Assembly (NCBI GenBank): GCA_963783865.1
Contig: CAWAPD010000001.1
Span: 186,001-250,000 of the forward strand
DNA: 64,000 bases
Direction: 5' to 3'
Source of the DNA: CAWAPD01 sp963783865
GTDB taxonomy: Bacteria; Actinomycetota; Thermoleophilia; UBA2241
Shown one piece after another: positions 50,251 through 57,725 of the stretch; the first letter of the stretch is position 1, and each line of letters starts with the position of its first letter. The notes below the pieces were generated by a model. The model had not been told where the DNA came from. It saw only the letters and a program-made list of their open reading frames with translations, and made no database searches. Made by a program: the position numbers and the translations under genes.

Positions 50251-51117
50251 TCAGCGCCCCTTGGGGGAGACGACCACCTGCCGCTGCGGCTCGTCGCCCT
50301 CGGAGTGGGTCTCGACGCGCGGGTTCTCCTTGAGATGCAGGTGGACGATCTTACGCTCGGCGGCCGTCATCGGTTTGAGCGTCACCGCGCTGCGCGTGCG
50401 CTCGGCCCTCTGGGCGGCCCGGTCGGCGACGCCCTTGAGCGAGCTCTCGCGCCGCTGACGGTAGCCTTCGGCATCGACGATCACCTGGCGACGCGACTCG
50501 GCGTGGCCGTTGACCACGATCGCGGCCAGGTACTGCAGCGAGTCCAGCGTCTGGCCATGGCGGCCGATCAGGATGCCGAGATCGTCGCCGACGATCTCGG
50601 CCACGAGCGCCTCGCCGCTGTCGAAGACGTCGATCTCGACCTCGAGACCCATGCCGTCGGTCACGCGGGTGACGAACTCGGTGAGGCGCGCGATACCCTC
50701 GCCGGAGGCGACGGTGTCGCGCGCCGGCGCCTCGGGCGCCGACACGACGCGCGCCTCGACTCTCGGCTGTGTGCGGCCGCGTCCGAGGAACCCCGTGCGG
50801 CCGCCCTCTTCGAGCACGACGAACTCGACGTCGGCTTCCTGCACATAGGGTACGACCTTGCGCAGCTGCTCGAGCGCCTTGACCTTGGCGGCCTCGACGG
50901 TGTCGGCCTGCGCTACGGTCGCGAAGTCGGTCTCGGCGTCGGTTTCGGCGTCGGTCTCAGCGTCGGCGTCGGCGTCGATCTCGGCGTCGGTCTCGTCGTC
51001 GGCGTCGGTCTCGGCGTCGGTCTCGGCGTTGGCGTCGGCGTCGGTCTCGGCGTCGGCGGCGGTTTCGGCGTCGGCGTCCTCGAGGACGTCGTCAGGAGGA
51101 AGGGCGCTTTCGTCCAC
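50251..51117 (-). CDS. jag: Jag/KhpB RNA-binding protein with acidic repeat
   Basis: Start taken as GTG 51117, because GGAG lies 6 bases upstream; GTG 51129 is possible and both overlap the yidC 3-prime end. About 288 residues. Residues 15-70 are an acidic DAET/DAD repeat, then comes the Jag_N domain (KALEQLRKVVPYVQEADVEF and TGFLGRGR), a KH domain (GILIGRHGQTLDSLQYLAAI) and an R3H domain (AAERKIVHLHLKENPRV). With KhpA it binds RNA and influences cell division and envelope growth in other bacteria. Last gene of the rpmH cluster. Confidence 0.94.
   Translation of the reverse strand: MDESALPPDDVLEDADAETAADAETDADANAETDAETDADDETDAEIDADADAETDAETDAETDFATVAQADTVEAAKVKALEQLRKVVPYVQEADVEFVVLEEGGRTGFLGRGRTQPRVEARVVSAPEAPARDTVASGEGIARLTEFVTRVTDGMGLEVEIDVFDSGEALVAEIVGDDLGILIGRHGQTLDSLQYLAAIVVNGHAESRRQVIVDAEGYRQRRESSLKGVADRAAQRAERTRSAVTLKPMTAAERKIVHLHLKENPRVETHSEGDEPQRQVVVSPKGR
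50928..51085 (-). repeat. Hexanucleotide-based repeat coding the acidic DAET tract of Jag
   Basis: On the plus strand TCGGCG units alternate with TCGGTC/TCGGTTTC. The translation is a run of Asp-Ala-Glu-Thr and Asp-Ala-Asp units. Pure repeats like this can change length by slippage. Confidence 0.8.
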
Positions 51118-52162
51118 TGCTCGCTCCACTCTGTTTGCTCGGTCGCTTGCCCTGCGACGCGCCGCCGCTCTTGCGCTGCGGACGCGTGCCGCCGGGGCGC
51201 GTCTTCGGCTTCTGCTTGGGCTTGCCGGCGCTCGAGGAGGCGCCGTCGGCGCCGTCCCCGCTGCCGCCCTCCTTGGCCGCGGCCCGCTCCTGGGCCGACT
51301 TCTGTGCCTCGGCCATGCGCTGCATCAACCCGGACTTCGCCGGTTTGGCCGCCATCTGCTTGAGCAGCTCCTCAGGCGGCGGGGTCGTCTTCCTGATGAC
51401 CAGCTGCTGGCCGATCGTCCAGATGTTCGTCGTGACCCAGTAGATGAACAGGCCGGACGGGAACCGGAACAGGATGAACACGAAGAACAGCGGCATCAGC
51501 CGCATGATCATCTTCTGCTGGCGGTCGGTCTCGGGCGTGAGCATGAGCTCGGTCGAGATGATCTGCGTGGCGACGTAGAGGATCAGCAGGATGTAGTACG
51601 GGTCCGGGTGACCCAGGCCGTGGACGTACACGTACGGGCTCGTCGAGAGGACCTTGCCGGCGGGGATCCAGAGCCAGCCGCCCAGCTGCAACTCGACGGT
51701 GCCCCTGATCGCGTAGTACAGGCAGATGAAGACCGGCAGCTGGAGCAGCATCGGCCAGCACGAGGCGAACGGGCTGATGTTGTACTCCTGGTAGAGCTTC
51801 ATCGTCTCTTCCTGGATCTTGGCCCGGTTGCCCTTGTACTTGCGCTGCAGCTCCTTGATCTTGCCTTGCAGGGCCATCGTGGCCCGCTGCGAGCGGAACT
51901 GCTTGTAGGTGAAGGGCATGAGGATGAGCCGCACGATGATCGTGAGCACCACGATCGACCAGCCCCAGGCGCCCGGCAGGCCGATGCGGGCGAACACGCT
52001 GTGGATGGCGCGCAGCACCGAGCGCAGCAGGTCGACGAGCGGGCCGAAGATCGGGTGCAGGAACTGCGAGATCGGGTTGGTCGCGACCCACGCAGCCGTG
52101 TGCTGGGCGGCGTGGGTCATGGCCAGAGCCAGCGGGACCGCGGCGTGCAGCAGATCGATCAT
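51092..52162 (-). CDS. yidC: YidC/Oxa1 membrane protein insertase
   Basis: 356 residues, short Gram-positive form. A N-terminal helix and FGPLVDLLRSVLRAIHSVFA precede the conserved core GWSIVVLTIIVRLILMPFTY with KQFRSQRATMALQGKIKELQ, then SCWPMLLQLPVFICLYYAIR and GLFIYWVTTNIWTIGQQLVI. The hydrophilic tail is Lys/Arg/Ser rich. It inserts small membrane proteins, alone or with SecYEG. The start overlaps the yidD stop by 4 bases. Confidence 0.97.
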   Translation of the reverse strand: MIDLLHAAVPLALAMTHAAQHTAAWVATNPISQFLHPIFGPLVDLLRSVLRAIHSVFARIGLPGAWGWSIVVLTIIVRLILMPFTYKQFRSQRATMALQGKIKELQRKYKGNRAKIQEETMKLYQEYNISPFASCWPMLLQLPVFICLYYAIRGTVELQLGGWLWIPAGKVLSTSPYVYVHGLGHPDPYYILLILYVATQIISTELMLTPETDRQQKMIMRLMPLFFVFILFRFPSGLFIYWVTTNIWTIGQQLVIRKTTPPPEELLKQMAAKPAKSGLMQRMAEAQKSAQERAAAKEGGSGDGADGASSSAGKPKQKPKTRPGGTRPQRKSGGASQGKRPSKQSGASSGRKRPSS

Positions 52163-52431
52163 GAGTGCGCGTGCCGCGGCGGCACGTGGTCGACCCCGCC
52201 GTGGCTGGCCGGGTTACAGCGCATCAGCCGCCAGGCGGCGAGCCCCACGCCCTTGAACGGGCCGTGCACGCGGATCGCCTCGATGGCGTAGTTGGAGCAG
52301 CTCGGGTAGTACTTGCACTGGCCGCCCATGATCGGCGACAGCACGACCTGGTAGCCGCGGATCATCAGGATGAAGACCCTGCCGAGCGCATCGAGGATCG
52401 GCTTGAGCACCTTGCCCGGGGCGTCAGGCAT
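52159..52431 (-). CDS. yidD: YidD membrane protein insertion efficiency factor
   Basis: 90 residues with the family signature RGYQVVLSPIMGGQCKYYPS then CSNYAIEAIRVHGPFKG and RLMRCNPASHGG, including the three conserved Cys. It helps YidC-dependent insertion. The start overlaps the rnpA stop and its stop overlaps the yidC start. Confidence 0.97.
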   Translation of the reverse strand: MPDAPGKVLKPILDALGRVFILMIRGYQVVLSPIMGGQCKYYPSCSNYAIEAIRVHGPFKGVGLAAWRLMRCNPASHGGVDHVPPRHAHS

Positions 52432-52834
52432 CGGTCGCCTCGGGGGCGCCGGTGGGGCCGTCGGCGAGCTCCTCGCCCAGCAGCCCCGCCCGCGCGAGAA
52501 GCTCGCCGACGGCCTCGGTCACGGCGCCCTTGCGGGGGCCCTCGATCAGGTCGGTGAGCTGTGGGCGGGCGATCAGCACGTAGTCGTACTCCCTGGCCAG
52601 ACGCGGCTCGTAGTGACGGAACGCCTCGCGCAACAGGCGCTTCGCCCGGTTGCGCACCACGGCGCCGCCGAGCCGCTTCGAGACCGACAGGCCCAGACGC
52701 GGCGTGCTTGCCGCCGTCTCGGCCGGTTGCTTGAAGTAATGCAGCACAAGGAAGCGCGACGCGGTCGAACTCCCCTGGCGGTACACTCGCTGGAAGTCGC
52801 TGGAGCGAGAAAGCCGTGAGCGCCGGGCCGTCAT
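52424..52834 (-). CDS. rnpA: Ribonuclease P protein component
   Basis: 136 residues. Typical start RRSRLSRSSDFQRVYRQG, then RFLVLHYF, RLGLSVSKRLGGAVVRNRAK and RLLREAFRHYEPRL (the RNR RNA-binding motif). It binds the RNase P RNA for tRNA 5-prime maturation. C-terminal 35 residues are a less conserved acidic tail. Second gene after rpmH with a 10-base gap. Confidence 0.97.
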   Translation of the reverse strand: MTARRSRLSRSSDFQRVYRQGSSTASRFLVLHYFKQPAETAASTPRLGLSVSKRLGGAVVRNRAKRLLREAFRHYEPRLAREYDYVLIARPQLTDLIEGPRKGAVTEAVGELLARAGLLGEELADGPTGAPEATDA

Positions 52835-52844
52835 GGCCGGGTGC

Positions 52845-52979
52845 CTAGGCGGTGAGACGCTTGCGCCCCTTCTGCCGCCGGCGCTTGATGACCGCCCGAC
52901 CCGCCTTGGTGCTCATGCGCTTGCGGAACCCGTGGGTCTTCGCGCGCTTGCGGGTGTTGGGCTGGTAGGTCCTTTTCAC
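52845..52979 (-). CDS. rpmH: 50S ribosomal protein L34
   Basis: GTG start at 52979 gives the standard 44-residue protein VKRTYQPNTRKRAKTHGFRK RM.. ending in RRRQKGRKRLTA. The frame is open further upstream, but L34 always begins at this point. First gene of the rpmH-rnpA-yidD-yidC-jag cluster. A TATACT box lies about 37 bases upstream. Confidence 0.98.
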   Translation of the reverse strand: MKRTYQPNTRKRAKTHGFRKRMSTKAGRAVIKRRRQKGRKRLTA

Positions 52980-53015
52980 GACGTCCTCGTTCCGATGAGC
53001 GTGTCCAAAGCGCAG

Positions 53016-53021
53016 AGTATA
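53016..53021 (-). promoter_or_regulatory. -10 box TATACT of the rpmH operon
   Basis: On the minus strand TATACT precedes the rpmH GTG by about 36 bases; TTGGGC about 19 bases further up is a weak -35 candidate. Confidence 0.6.
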
Positions 53022-53246
53022 GCAAAGCCGGGTCGGCGGTGCCCAACGCGAACGCGTGGGACGAAGAGGAAGATGCCACTCTCGGGGACTCGTGGGTGTT
53101 CGGGATCGGTGCGGTTCACGTGCACCCGCCCCCTCATGCCGTGACGACATGTGCAGACAGGCGTAGGGTGTCCCCCACGGTTACTCGCTCTGCATCATCC
53201 TTGTTAGGCCGACCGCGAGAGGCAAGAGCCGGCTGGGAGGGACAGC

Positions 53247-53447
53247 TTGGCGCCATCGGGTCCAGAACCGCGCAACTTCGGCGGCATGCCCATGGGCATC
53301 CCCCCGGACCCCCACGACGACGGCAGCGACCAACTCGCCGCCGAGAGCTACCGCCGGGGCGCCAGGCGCAGACGCGTGTGGCTTGCGCTGGCGGCGGCCG
53401 GTGGCGTGTTGCTCATCTTGGCCCACTGGGTGCTACATCTCCTGTGA
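53247..53447 (+). CDS. Small single-helix membrane protein
   Basis: TTG start at 53247 with GGGAGG 6 bases upstream; 66 residues. Pro/Gly/Asp-rich N-terminus, a RRGARRRR basic patch near residue 36, and a C-terminal membrane helix VWLALAAAGGVLLILAHWVL, so it is tail-anchored. It occupies the place next to rpmH where dnaA normally stands. I recognise no family. Confidence 0.5.
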   Translation: MAPSGPEPRNFGGMPMGIPPDPHDDGSDQLAAESYRRGARRRRVWLALAAAGGVLLILAHWVLHLL

Positions 53448-53454
53448 AGGCTTC

Positions 53455-54594
53455 ATGATCAACGCACTCGTCGATCGTTCGAACTATCCCAGTCTCAAGG
53501 ATCACGTCTATCTCAACCAGGCTTCCTTGGGTCTGATCGGTCAGCCAGCCGTTCAGTCGATGCATGAGTTCCTCGACAACACTGCCCGTCACGGCAATCT
53601 CAGAATGACCGACGAGGAGGAGGTTGGCTTCTTCGAGGCGTTGCGTCAGCGCGGTGCGAGACTCCTGAACTGCCCTACCGATCAGCTTGCCATCACGGCA
53701 AGCGCCAGTGAGCTGCTCGGTCAGCTTCCATTCTTGATCCGCCCTGGTTCCGGCAGCTCTATTCTTGCGGTGGCGACAGATTTTCCGGCAGTCACGCGCC
53801 CTTGGATTCGATACGCAGCTGAGAACGATTGCTCTCTCCGTTTCGTTGACGACATCGCAGCCGCGAATCTTACGGATAGGCTTATCGATGGCATCGACAC
53901 TGATACAGCTGTCGTAGCCGTCAGCTCTGTTCAGTTCGCCACTGGATCCATGGTTGACATACCTCGGTTGCGAGAAGCATGCGCGCGGGCAAGCGCAAGG
54001 CTCGTCGTCGACGCGACCCAAGCAGCAGGGATCCTGAAGGTAGATTCACAGCGTTGGAAGGCTGATGCGGTCGTCACGAGCGGCTACAAGTGGTTGGGCG
54101 GTCACGGCGGCGTTGCCCTCGCGGCAGTGTCTCCCACATTGCTCGAGCAAGATCCAGCGCTTCCGGGCTGGATGGGAACGACCGATCCCTTTGACTTTGA
54201 AGCCACGAAGCTGCGTTTCGCCACCGGTGCACGACGCTTCACACAGTCGACGATGTCCTACGTTTCGATGGCTGGCCTCGCAACGGCACTCGACCATCTG
54301 CTGTCTTTGGGAGAAAGCCGACTCGAGGCGCATTCACGCCGTCTCTCGCGGAGGCTGATCCAGGGGGCGCATGCACATGGATGGGCGCCATTTCGGGCGT
54401 TGGAGGACGCGTCGGCTTCACCCCACATAGTTTCGCTCACCCACCCAGGATCCGGCGTTGAGAGAGCAATCGACGCATTGCGCCGCGACCGCATCGTTTG
54501 TGGAGTTCGCAACGGGCGCATCAGGGTTTCGCTCGCGCCCTACAACAACAGTGTTGACGTTGATGCCTTGATCGACTCGTTGCCTACTGTTTGA
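53455..54594 (+). CDS. Class V aminotransferase-fold PLP enzyme
   Basis: 379 residues from ATG 53455. Cysteine-desulfurase/kynureninase-like order: VYLNQASLGLIGQPAVQSMH, LLNCPTDQLAITASASELLG (PLP phosphate site), VVAVSSVQFATGSMVD, RLVVDATQAAGILKVDSQ (PLP-ring Asp), DAVVTSGYKWLGGHGGVALA (Lys Schiff base in GYKWL) and RIRVSLAPYNNSVDVDALID at the end. Base composition is visibly lower in GC than the neighbours, with A/T-ending codons, and no partner gene of a known pathway is adjacent. Likely acquired laterally; reaction not predictable. Confidence 0.87.
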   Translation: MINALVDRSNYPSLKDHVYLNQASLGLIGQPAVQSMHEFLDNTARHGNLRMTDEEEVGFFEALRQRGARLLNCPTDQLAITASASELLGQLPFLIRPGSGSSILAVATDFPAVTRPWIRYAAENDCSLRFVDDIAAANLTDRLIDGIDTDTAVVAVSSVQFATGSMVDIPRLREACARASARLVVDATQAAGILKVDSQRWKADAVVTSGYKWLGGHGGVALAAVSPTLLEQDPALPGWMGTTDPFDFEATKLRFATGARRFTQSTMSYVSMAGLATALDHLLSLGESRLEAHSRRLSRRLIQGAHAHGWAPFRALEDASASPHIVSLTHPGSGVERAIDALRRDRIVCGVRNGRIRVSLAPYNNSVDVDALIDSLPTV

Positions 54595-54616
54595 GGACGA
54601 GGACCCCTGAGGCGGG

Positions 54617-55333
54617 ATGAGATGCCCAAGCTCAAGCCAGTCACGCCACCGCATGTGTGACCGAGAAGGTCTGTGGCACGTGCAGGCCGCTCTGGAGGGC
54701 ATTCGTTTGGATCAGAACGGACGTCTGGAGCGTTTCAAGGAGATGCCCGGAGAATCAGGCCCTCCACCACGACTGATGGTGGTAGACGATGGCGATTCTC
54801 GCCGCGTGTACTTCGGCGCGGGGGTGGACCCGGACGTTGCGGCCCAGCTGCGAGCGCAACCCTTCCAACTCCTGTTCTCTGGAGAGGATGATGTATTTGG
54901 GCTGCTCGGACGCCCGACGGGAACGGAAACGCGAGCCGAGTACTGGACCTACGCCTTGTCGTCGACCGAACCGGTGCCGGCCAGCTCTCTCGCACAGAGG
55001 TTGAGGTCGAACGACGAGCGCCTGCGCCATCTGCCCGGCGGCTTCTTCGGCATCCCCTATGAGCACGTCTTCGCGGCGCTCGTCGAGCACGATCTGGCTG
55101 CCGCGGCCGCCTCGGCCCGGGAAGATGGAACGTCGGCGGAGGTCTGGATCTTCACCCGTCCCGAGCATCGGGGACGGGGATTGGCCAAAGACCTTTGCCT
55201 GGCTTGGCTTCGCGACGTCAAGGAGCGTGGCCTGATCCCGTTCTATTCCCATGTTCCAGAGAACCTGCCATCGCGTCGGCTCGCGCAGTCACTTCCTCTT
55301 GCCCTCGCGTTCGTTCAAGCTTGTCACCAATAG
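54617..55333 (+). CDS. GNAT-family acetyltransferase-like protein
   Basis: 238 residues from ATG 54617; ATG 54653 (MCDREGLWHVQAALEGIRLD) is an equally likely start. The C-terminal third has the GNAT core SAEVWIFTRPEHRGRGLAKD LCLAWLRD with the R-x-x-G-x-G/A acetyl-CoA loop, preceded by FGIPYEHVFAALVEHDLAAA. The N-terminal part is a divergent structural domain with GRPTGTETRAEYWTYAL. Same strand as the PLP gene with a 22-base gap; composition intermediate. Acceptor unknown. Confidence 0.72.
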   Translation: MRCPSSSQSRHRMCDREGLWHVQAALEGIRLDQNGRLERFKEMPGESGPPPRLMVVDDGDSRRVYFGAGVDPDVAAQLRAQPFQLLFSGEDDVFGLLGRPTGTETRAEYWTYALSSTEPVPASSLAQRLRSNDERLRHLPGGFFGIPYEHVFAALVEHDLAAAAASAREDGTSAEVWIFTRPEHRGRGLAKDLCLAWLRDVKERGLIPFYSHVPENLPSRRLAQSLPLALAFVQACHQ

Positions 55334-55364
55334 GCTTTACCCGCCGAGACTGGACCGGAGGCAC

Positions 55365-55697
55365 ATGGTGATCTGCCCTCGATGTCACGCAGAGTACACG
55401 CCGGGCATCGTCCGCTGTTCCGATTGCGACGTCGAGCTCGTCGAGGCGCTGCCCGCCGACGAGCCGGCCGGCAAGTACTCGACCGACGCCCTGGTGACCG
55501 TCTTCTCCAGCAACGACCCGGGCCTGGTCGCGATCGCCCAGTCCATGCTGCAGTCGGCGGAGATCCGCTTCTCGGTGCGCGGCCAGCTCGTCCCGTACCC
55601 TGCCGCCCTCCCGACCGACCTGCAGGTCCTGGCCGGCGACGCCGACGACGCCCGCCGCATCCTCGCCGAGTTGACCGCGCCCGGTACCAGGCCGTAG
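55365..55697 (+). CDS. Zinc-ribbon DUF2007 protein
   Basis: ATG 55365 with GGAGG 3 bases upstream; 110 residues. Zinc ribbon CPRCHAEYTPGIVRCSDCDV at residues 4-23, followed by a DUF2007 domain (LVTVFSSNDPGLVAIAQSML, QSAEIRFSVRGQL, PTDLQVLAGDADDARRIL). This is the common 'zinc ribbon plus putative signal-transducing' architecture. Its stop overlaps the next start by one base. Confidence 0.85.
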   Translation: MVICPRCHAEYTPGIVRCSDCDVELVEALPADEPAGKYSTDALVTVFSSNDPGLVAIAQSMLQSAEIRFSVRGQLVPYPAALPTDLQVLAGDADDARRILAELTAPGTRP

Positions 55698-56200
55698 TGG
55701 CCCGATCGTTTCGCGACGAACGGGCGGAAGACGTCGAGACCGTCCGCGCGGTCCATCTTGCGAGCTTCCCCACGCCGGCGGAGGCCGACCTCGTCGACCG
55801 GCTGCGCACCGCCGGACGTCTCCCGGTCTCCGTGCTCGCCGACGTCGACGGCACGGTCGTCGGCCACGTCGGGTTCAGCCCGGTCTCGACCTCATCGGGT
55901 GAGTCCGGCGTTGGGCTGGCGCCTCTTGCGGTGCTGGGCGCCTGGCGCCGCCGGGGGATCGGCGCAGGCCTCGTTCGTCAAGGGCTCGAGGCCTGCGCCG
56001 ATCTCGGTGTCGGCTGGGTCGTCGTGCTCGGCGATCCACACTACTACGCTCGCTTCGGGTTCCAGCCGGCCTCTACGGTCGGCCTCGTCGACGAGTATGG
56101 CGGCGGCGAAGCGTTCCAGGCGCTGGGGCTCGTTCCGGGATCGCTGCCGCGTGATGCCGGGCTCGTCGCCTACTCGCCCGAGTTCGCCTCCCTGGAGTAG
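55697..56200 (+). CDS. GNAT-family N-acetyltransferase (YhbS-like)
   Basis: GTG at 55697 overlaps the previous stop (TAGTG); 167 residues. FRDERAEDVETVRAVHLASF, then GVGLAPLAVLGAWRRRGIGA with the RRRGIGAGL acetyl-CoA loop, WVVVLGDPHYYARFGFQPAS and YSPEF. 'GDPxYYxRFGF' is the YhbS/RimI-like branch marker. Acceptor unknown. Confidence 0.9.
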   Translation: MARSFRDERAEDVETVRAVHLASFPTPAEADLVDRLRTAGRLPVSVLADVDGTVVGHVGFSPVSTSSGESGVGLAPLAVLGAWRRRGIGAGLVRQGLEACADLGVGWVVVLGDPHYYARFGFQPASTVGLVDEYGGGEAFQALGLVPGSLPRDAGLVAYSPEFASLE

Positions 56201-56295
56201 TCTGGCGGCATCTGAGGAGCGGGAGGAGCGCCCTCGGATGCGGCCACTGTCCTGACCGCCGAACAGGTCCTCCTCTGGCGAAGGGAGTGAGGGAG

Positions 56296-56841
56296 ATGGG
56301 GGCATCTGACGAGCGGATGCTTGATGTTCTCGGTGCCGGCGGACCGATCGCGGAACACGCCGCCCAGCTGATGCTCTACGGCCGTTTCGTCGGCGCCTGG
56401 GAGGGGACGGTCGTCGTGCATCGTCGCGACGGCACCCGCCGCGAGGAGAGCTGCGAGGTCTTCTTCGGCTGGGTGCTCGACGGGCGGGCGATCCAGGATG
56501 TCTGGATCGCGCCCGCCCGCAAGGACCGGACCGACCCCGACCGCGACGCGTCGCGGGACATCTACGGCACGACCATCCGCGTGTACGATCCAGAGTCCGA
56601 CAGCTGGCACATCACGTGGATCGAACCCGCCACGCAGACGATCGGCAGCATGACCGGACGGCAGCAGGGCGACGACATCGTCCAGGACTACGTCGAGAAG
56701 GACGGCAACCGCTGGCAGTGGCTGTTCACCGAGATCACCGGCGACTCATTCCACTGGATCGCGCGCGAGTCGGCCGACGCCGGCGCCTCGTGGCAGGTGC
56801 GGAACGAGTTCTTCCTGAGGCAGTCCGGCAGGGCGGCCTGA
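56296..56841 (+). CDS. Conserved hypothetical protein with lipocalin-like DUF1579-type barrel
   Basis: ATG 56296 with AAGGGAG 8 bases upstream; 181 residues. Residues 25-175 read as a run of beta strands typical of small ligand-binding barrels: GAWEGTVVVHRRDGTRREES, CEVFFGWVLDGRAIQDVWIA, YGTTIRVYDPESDSWHITWI, SMTGRQQGDDIVQDY and RNEFFLRQSG. This resembles DUF1579/nitrobindin-like folds. No signal peptide. Ligand and role unknown. Confidence 0.75.
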   Translation: MGASDERMLDVLGAGGPIAEHAAQLMLYGRFVGAWEGTVVVHRRDGTRREESCEVFFGWVLDGRAIQDVWIAPARKDRTDPDRDASRDIYGTTIRVYDPESDSWHITWIEPATQTIGSMTGRQQGDDIVQDYVEKDGNRWQWLFTEITGDSFHWIARESADAGASWQVRNEFFLRQSGRAA

Positions 56842-56972
56842 GGACCGCTGCAACGAGCGGGACCGGCCTCGCGCGGGAGTGGCACGGCCACGGCCCAACG
56901 CTCCGGGCCGCCTAACTTTTCGTGCCATACTTGCCGACACAGAGCAGGGTTGGTCACCGACAGAAGGCGCCT

Positions 56973-57725
56973 ATGCTCCTGCAGGGATCGATTCACGCGT
57001 TCGACCTCGCGAGTGTGCTGCAGTTCCTCGCCCAGCGAGCGTGCACGGGCATCGTCGAGGTCCGCGACTTCGACGAGTACGGCTTCATCTACCTGATCGG
57101 CGGCCGCGTCGAGGCGATCTCCCTGCCGGTCACCGACGAGAAGCTGGGCACGCGCCTGGTCAAGGCTGGTCTGCTGACCGAGCAGCAGCTCTCCGAGGTG
57201 CTGCTCGAGGAGACCAGCCTCACCAAAGAGGAGAAGAAGGCCAAGCCGCTCGGCCAGCGTCTGCTGGACAAGGGCTACATCACCGAGGACCAGGTGCGCG
57301 ACATCATGGAGCGACAGACGATGGACCAGGTCTTCGCCCTCGCCCACTGGCAGCACGGCCAGTTCGAGTTCGACACGCCCGAGAAGCTGCCGGAGTTCAA
57401 GATCTGCATCAAGGGCGACGTCCAGGAGCTGCTGCTCGACGCCTACCGCCGCATCGACGAGGGCGAGAAGATGCGGATCAACAAGACCGTGGTCGAGAAC
57501 GAGGTCTGCTTCGGCTGCCCGGTCGAGGCCGAGTGCACCGACGAGATCAGGGCCAAGCACCTCAAGCCCGACTGGTGCTCCTGGCGGCGCATGGGCGCCG
57601 TCATCGACGACGACTACGAGCGCGTGCAGGACGCCCAGCGCATGTACAAGTCGCGCGAGACGGTCGACAAACCCGACCTGGCGACGGCGCTCGACTCCGA
57701 CGGCTCACTGGACCTCGACAAATGA
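56973..57725 (+). CDS. DUF4388 (PATAN) domain protein with Cys cluster
   Basis: ATG 56973 with GAAGG 7 bases upstream; 250 residues. LQGSIHAFDLASVLQFLAQR and GIVEVRDFDEYGFIYLIGGR VEA.. (residues 2-60) are the PATAN/DUF4388 fold seen in two-component and c-di-GMP proteins. A helical segment LGQRLLDKGYITEDQVRDIM follows. Near residue 175 comes CFGCPVEAEC followed by DWCSW, five Cys in a metal-binding-like cluster. It overlaps the diguanylate cyclase gene by ATGA and is its likely partner. Confidence 0.85.
   Translation: MLLQGSIHAFDLASVLQFLAQRACTGIVEVRDFDEYGFIYLIGGRVEAISLPVTDEKLGTRLVKAGLLTEQQLSEVLLEETSLTKEEKKAKPLGQRLLDKGYITEDQVRDIMERQTMDQVFALAHWQHGQFEFDTPEKLPEFKICIKGDVQELLLDAYRRIDEGEKMRINKTVVENEVCFGCPVEAECTDEIRAKHLKPDWCSWRRMGAVIDDDYERVQDAQRMYKSRETVDKPDLATALDSDGSLDLDK

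Noticed and set aside
50900..51120. Plus-strand ORFs rich in Ser-Ala-Ser-Val and Gly-Val-Gly repeats
   Set aside because: They are the reverse reading of the acidic DAET repeat in jag.
52980..53250. Possible replication origin next to rpmH
   Set aside because: No DnaA-box-like nonamers and no dnaA gene; only the rpmH promoter is visible.
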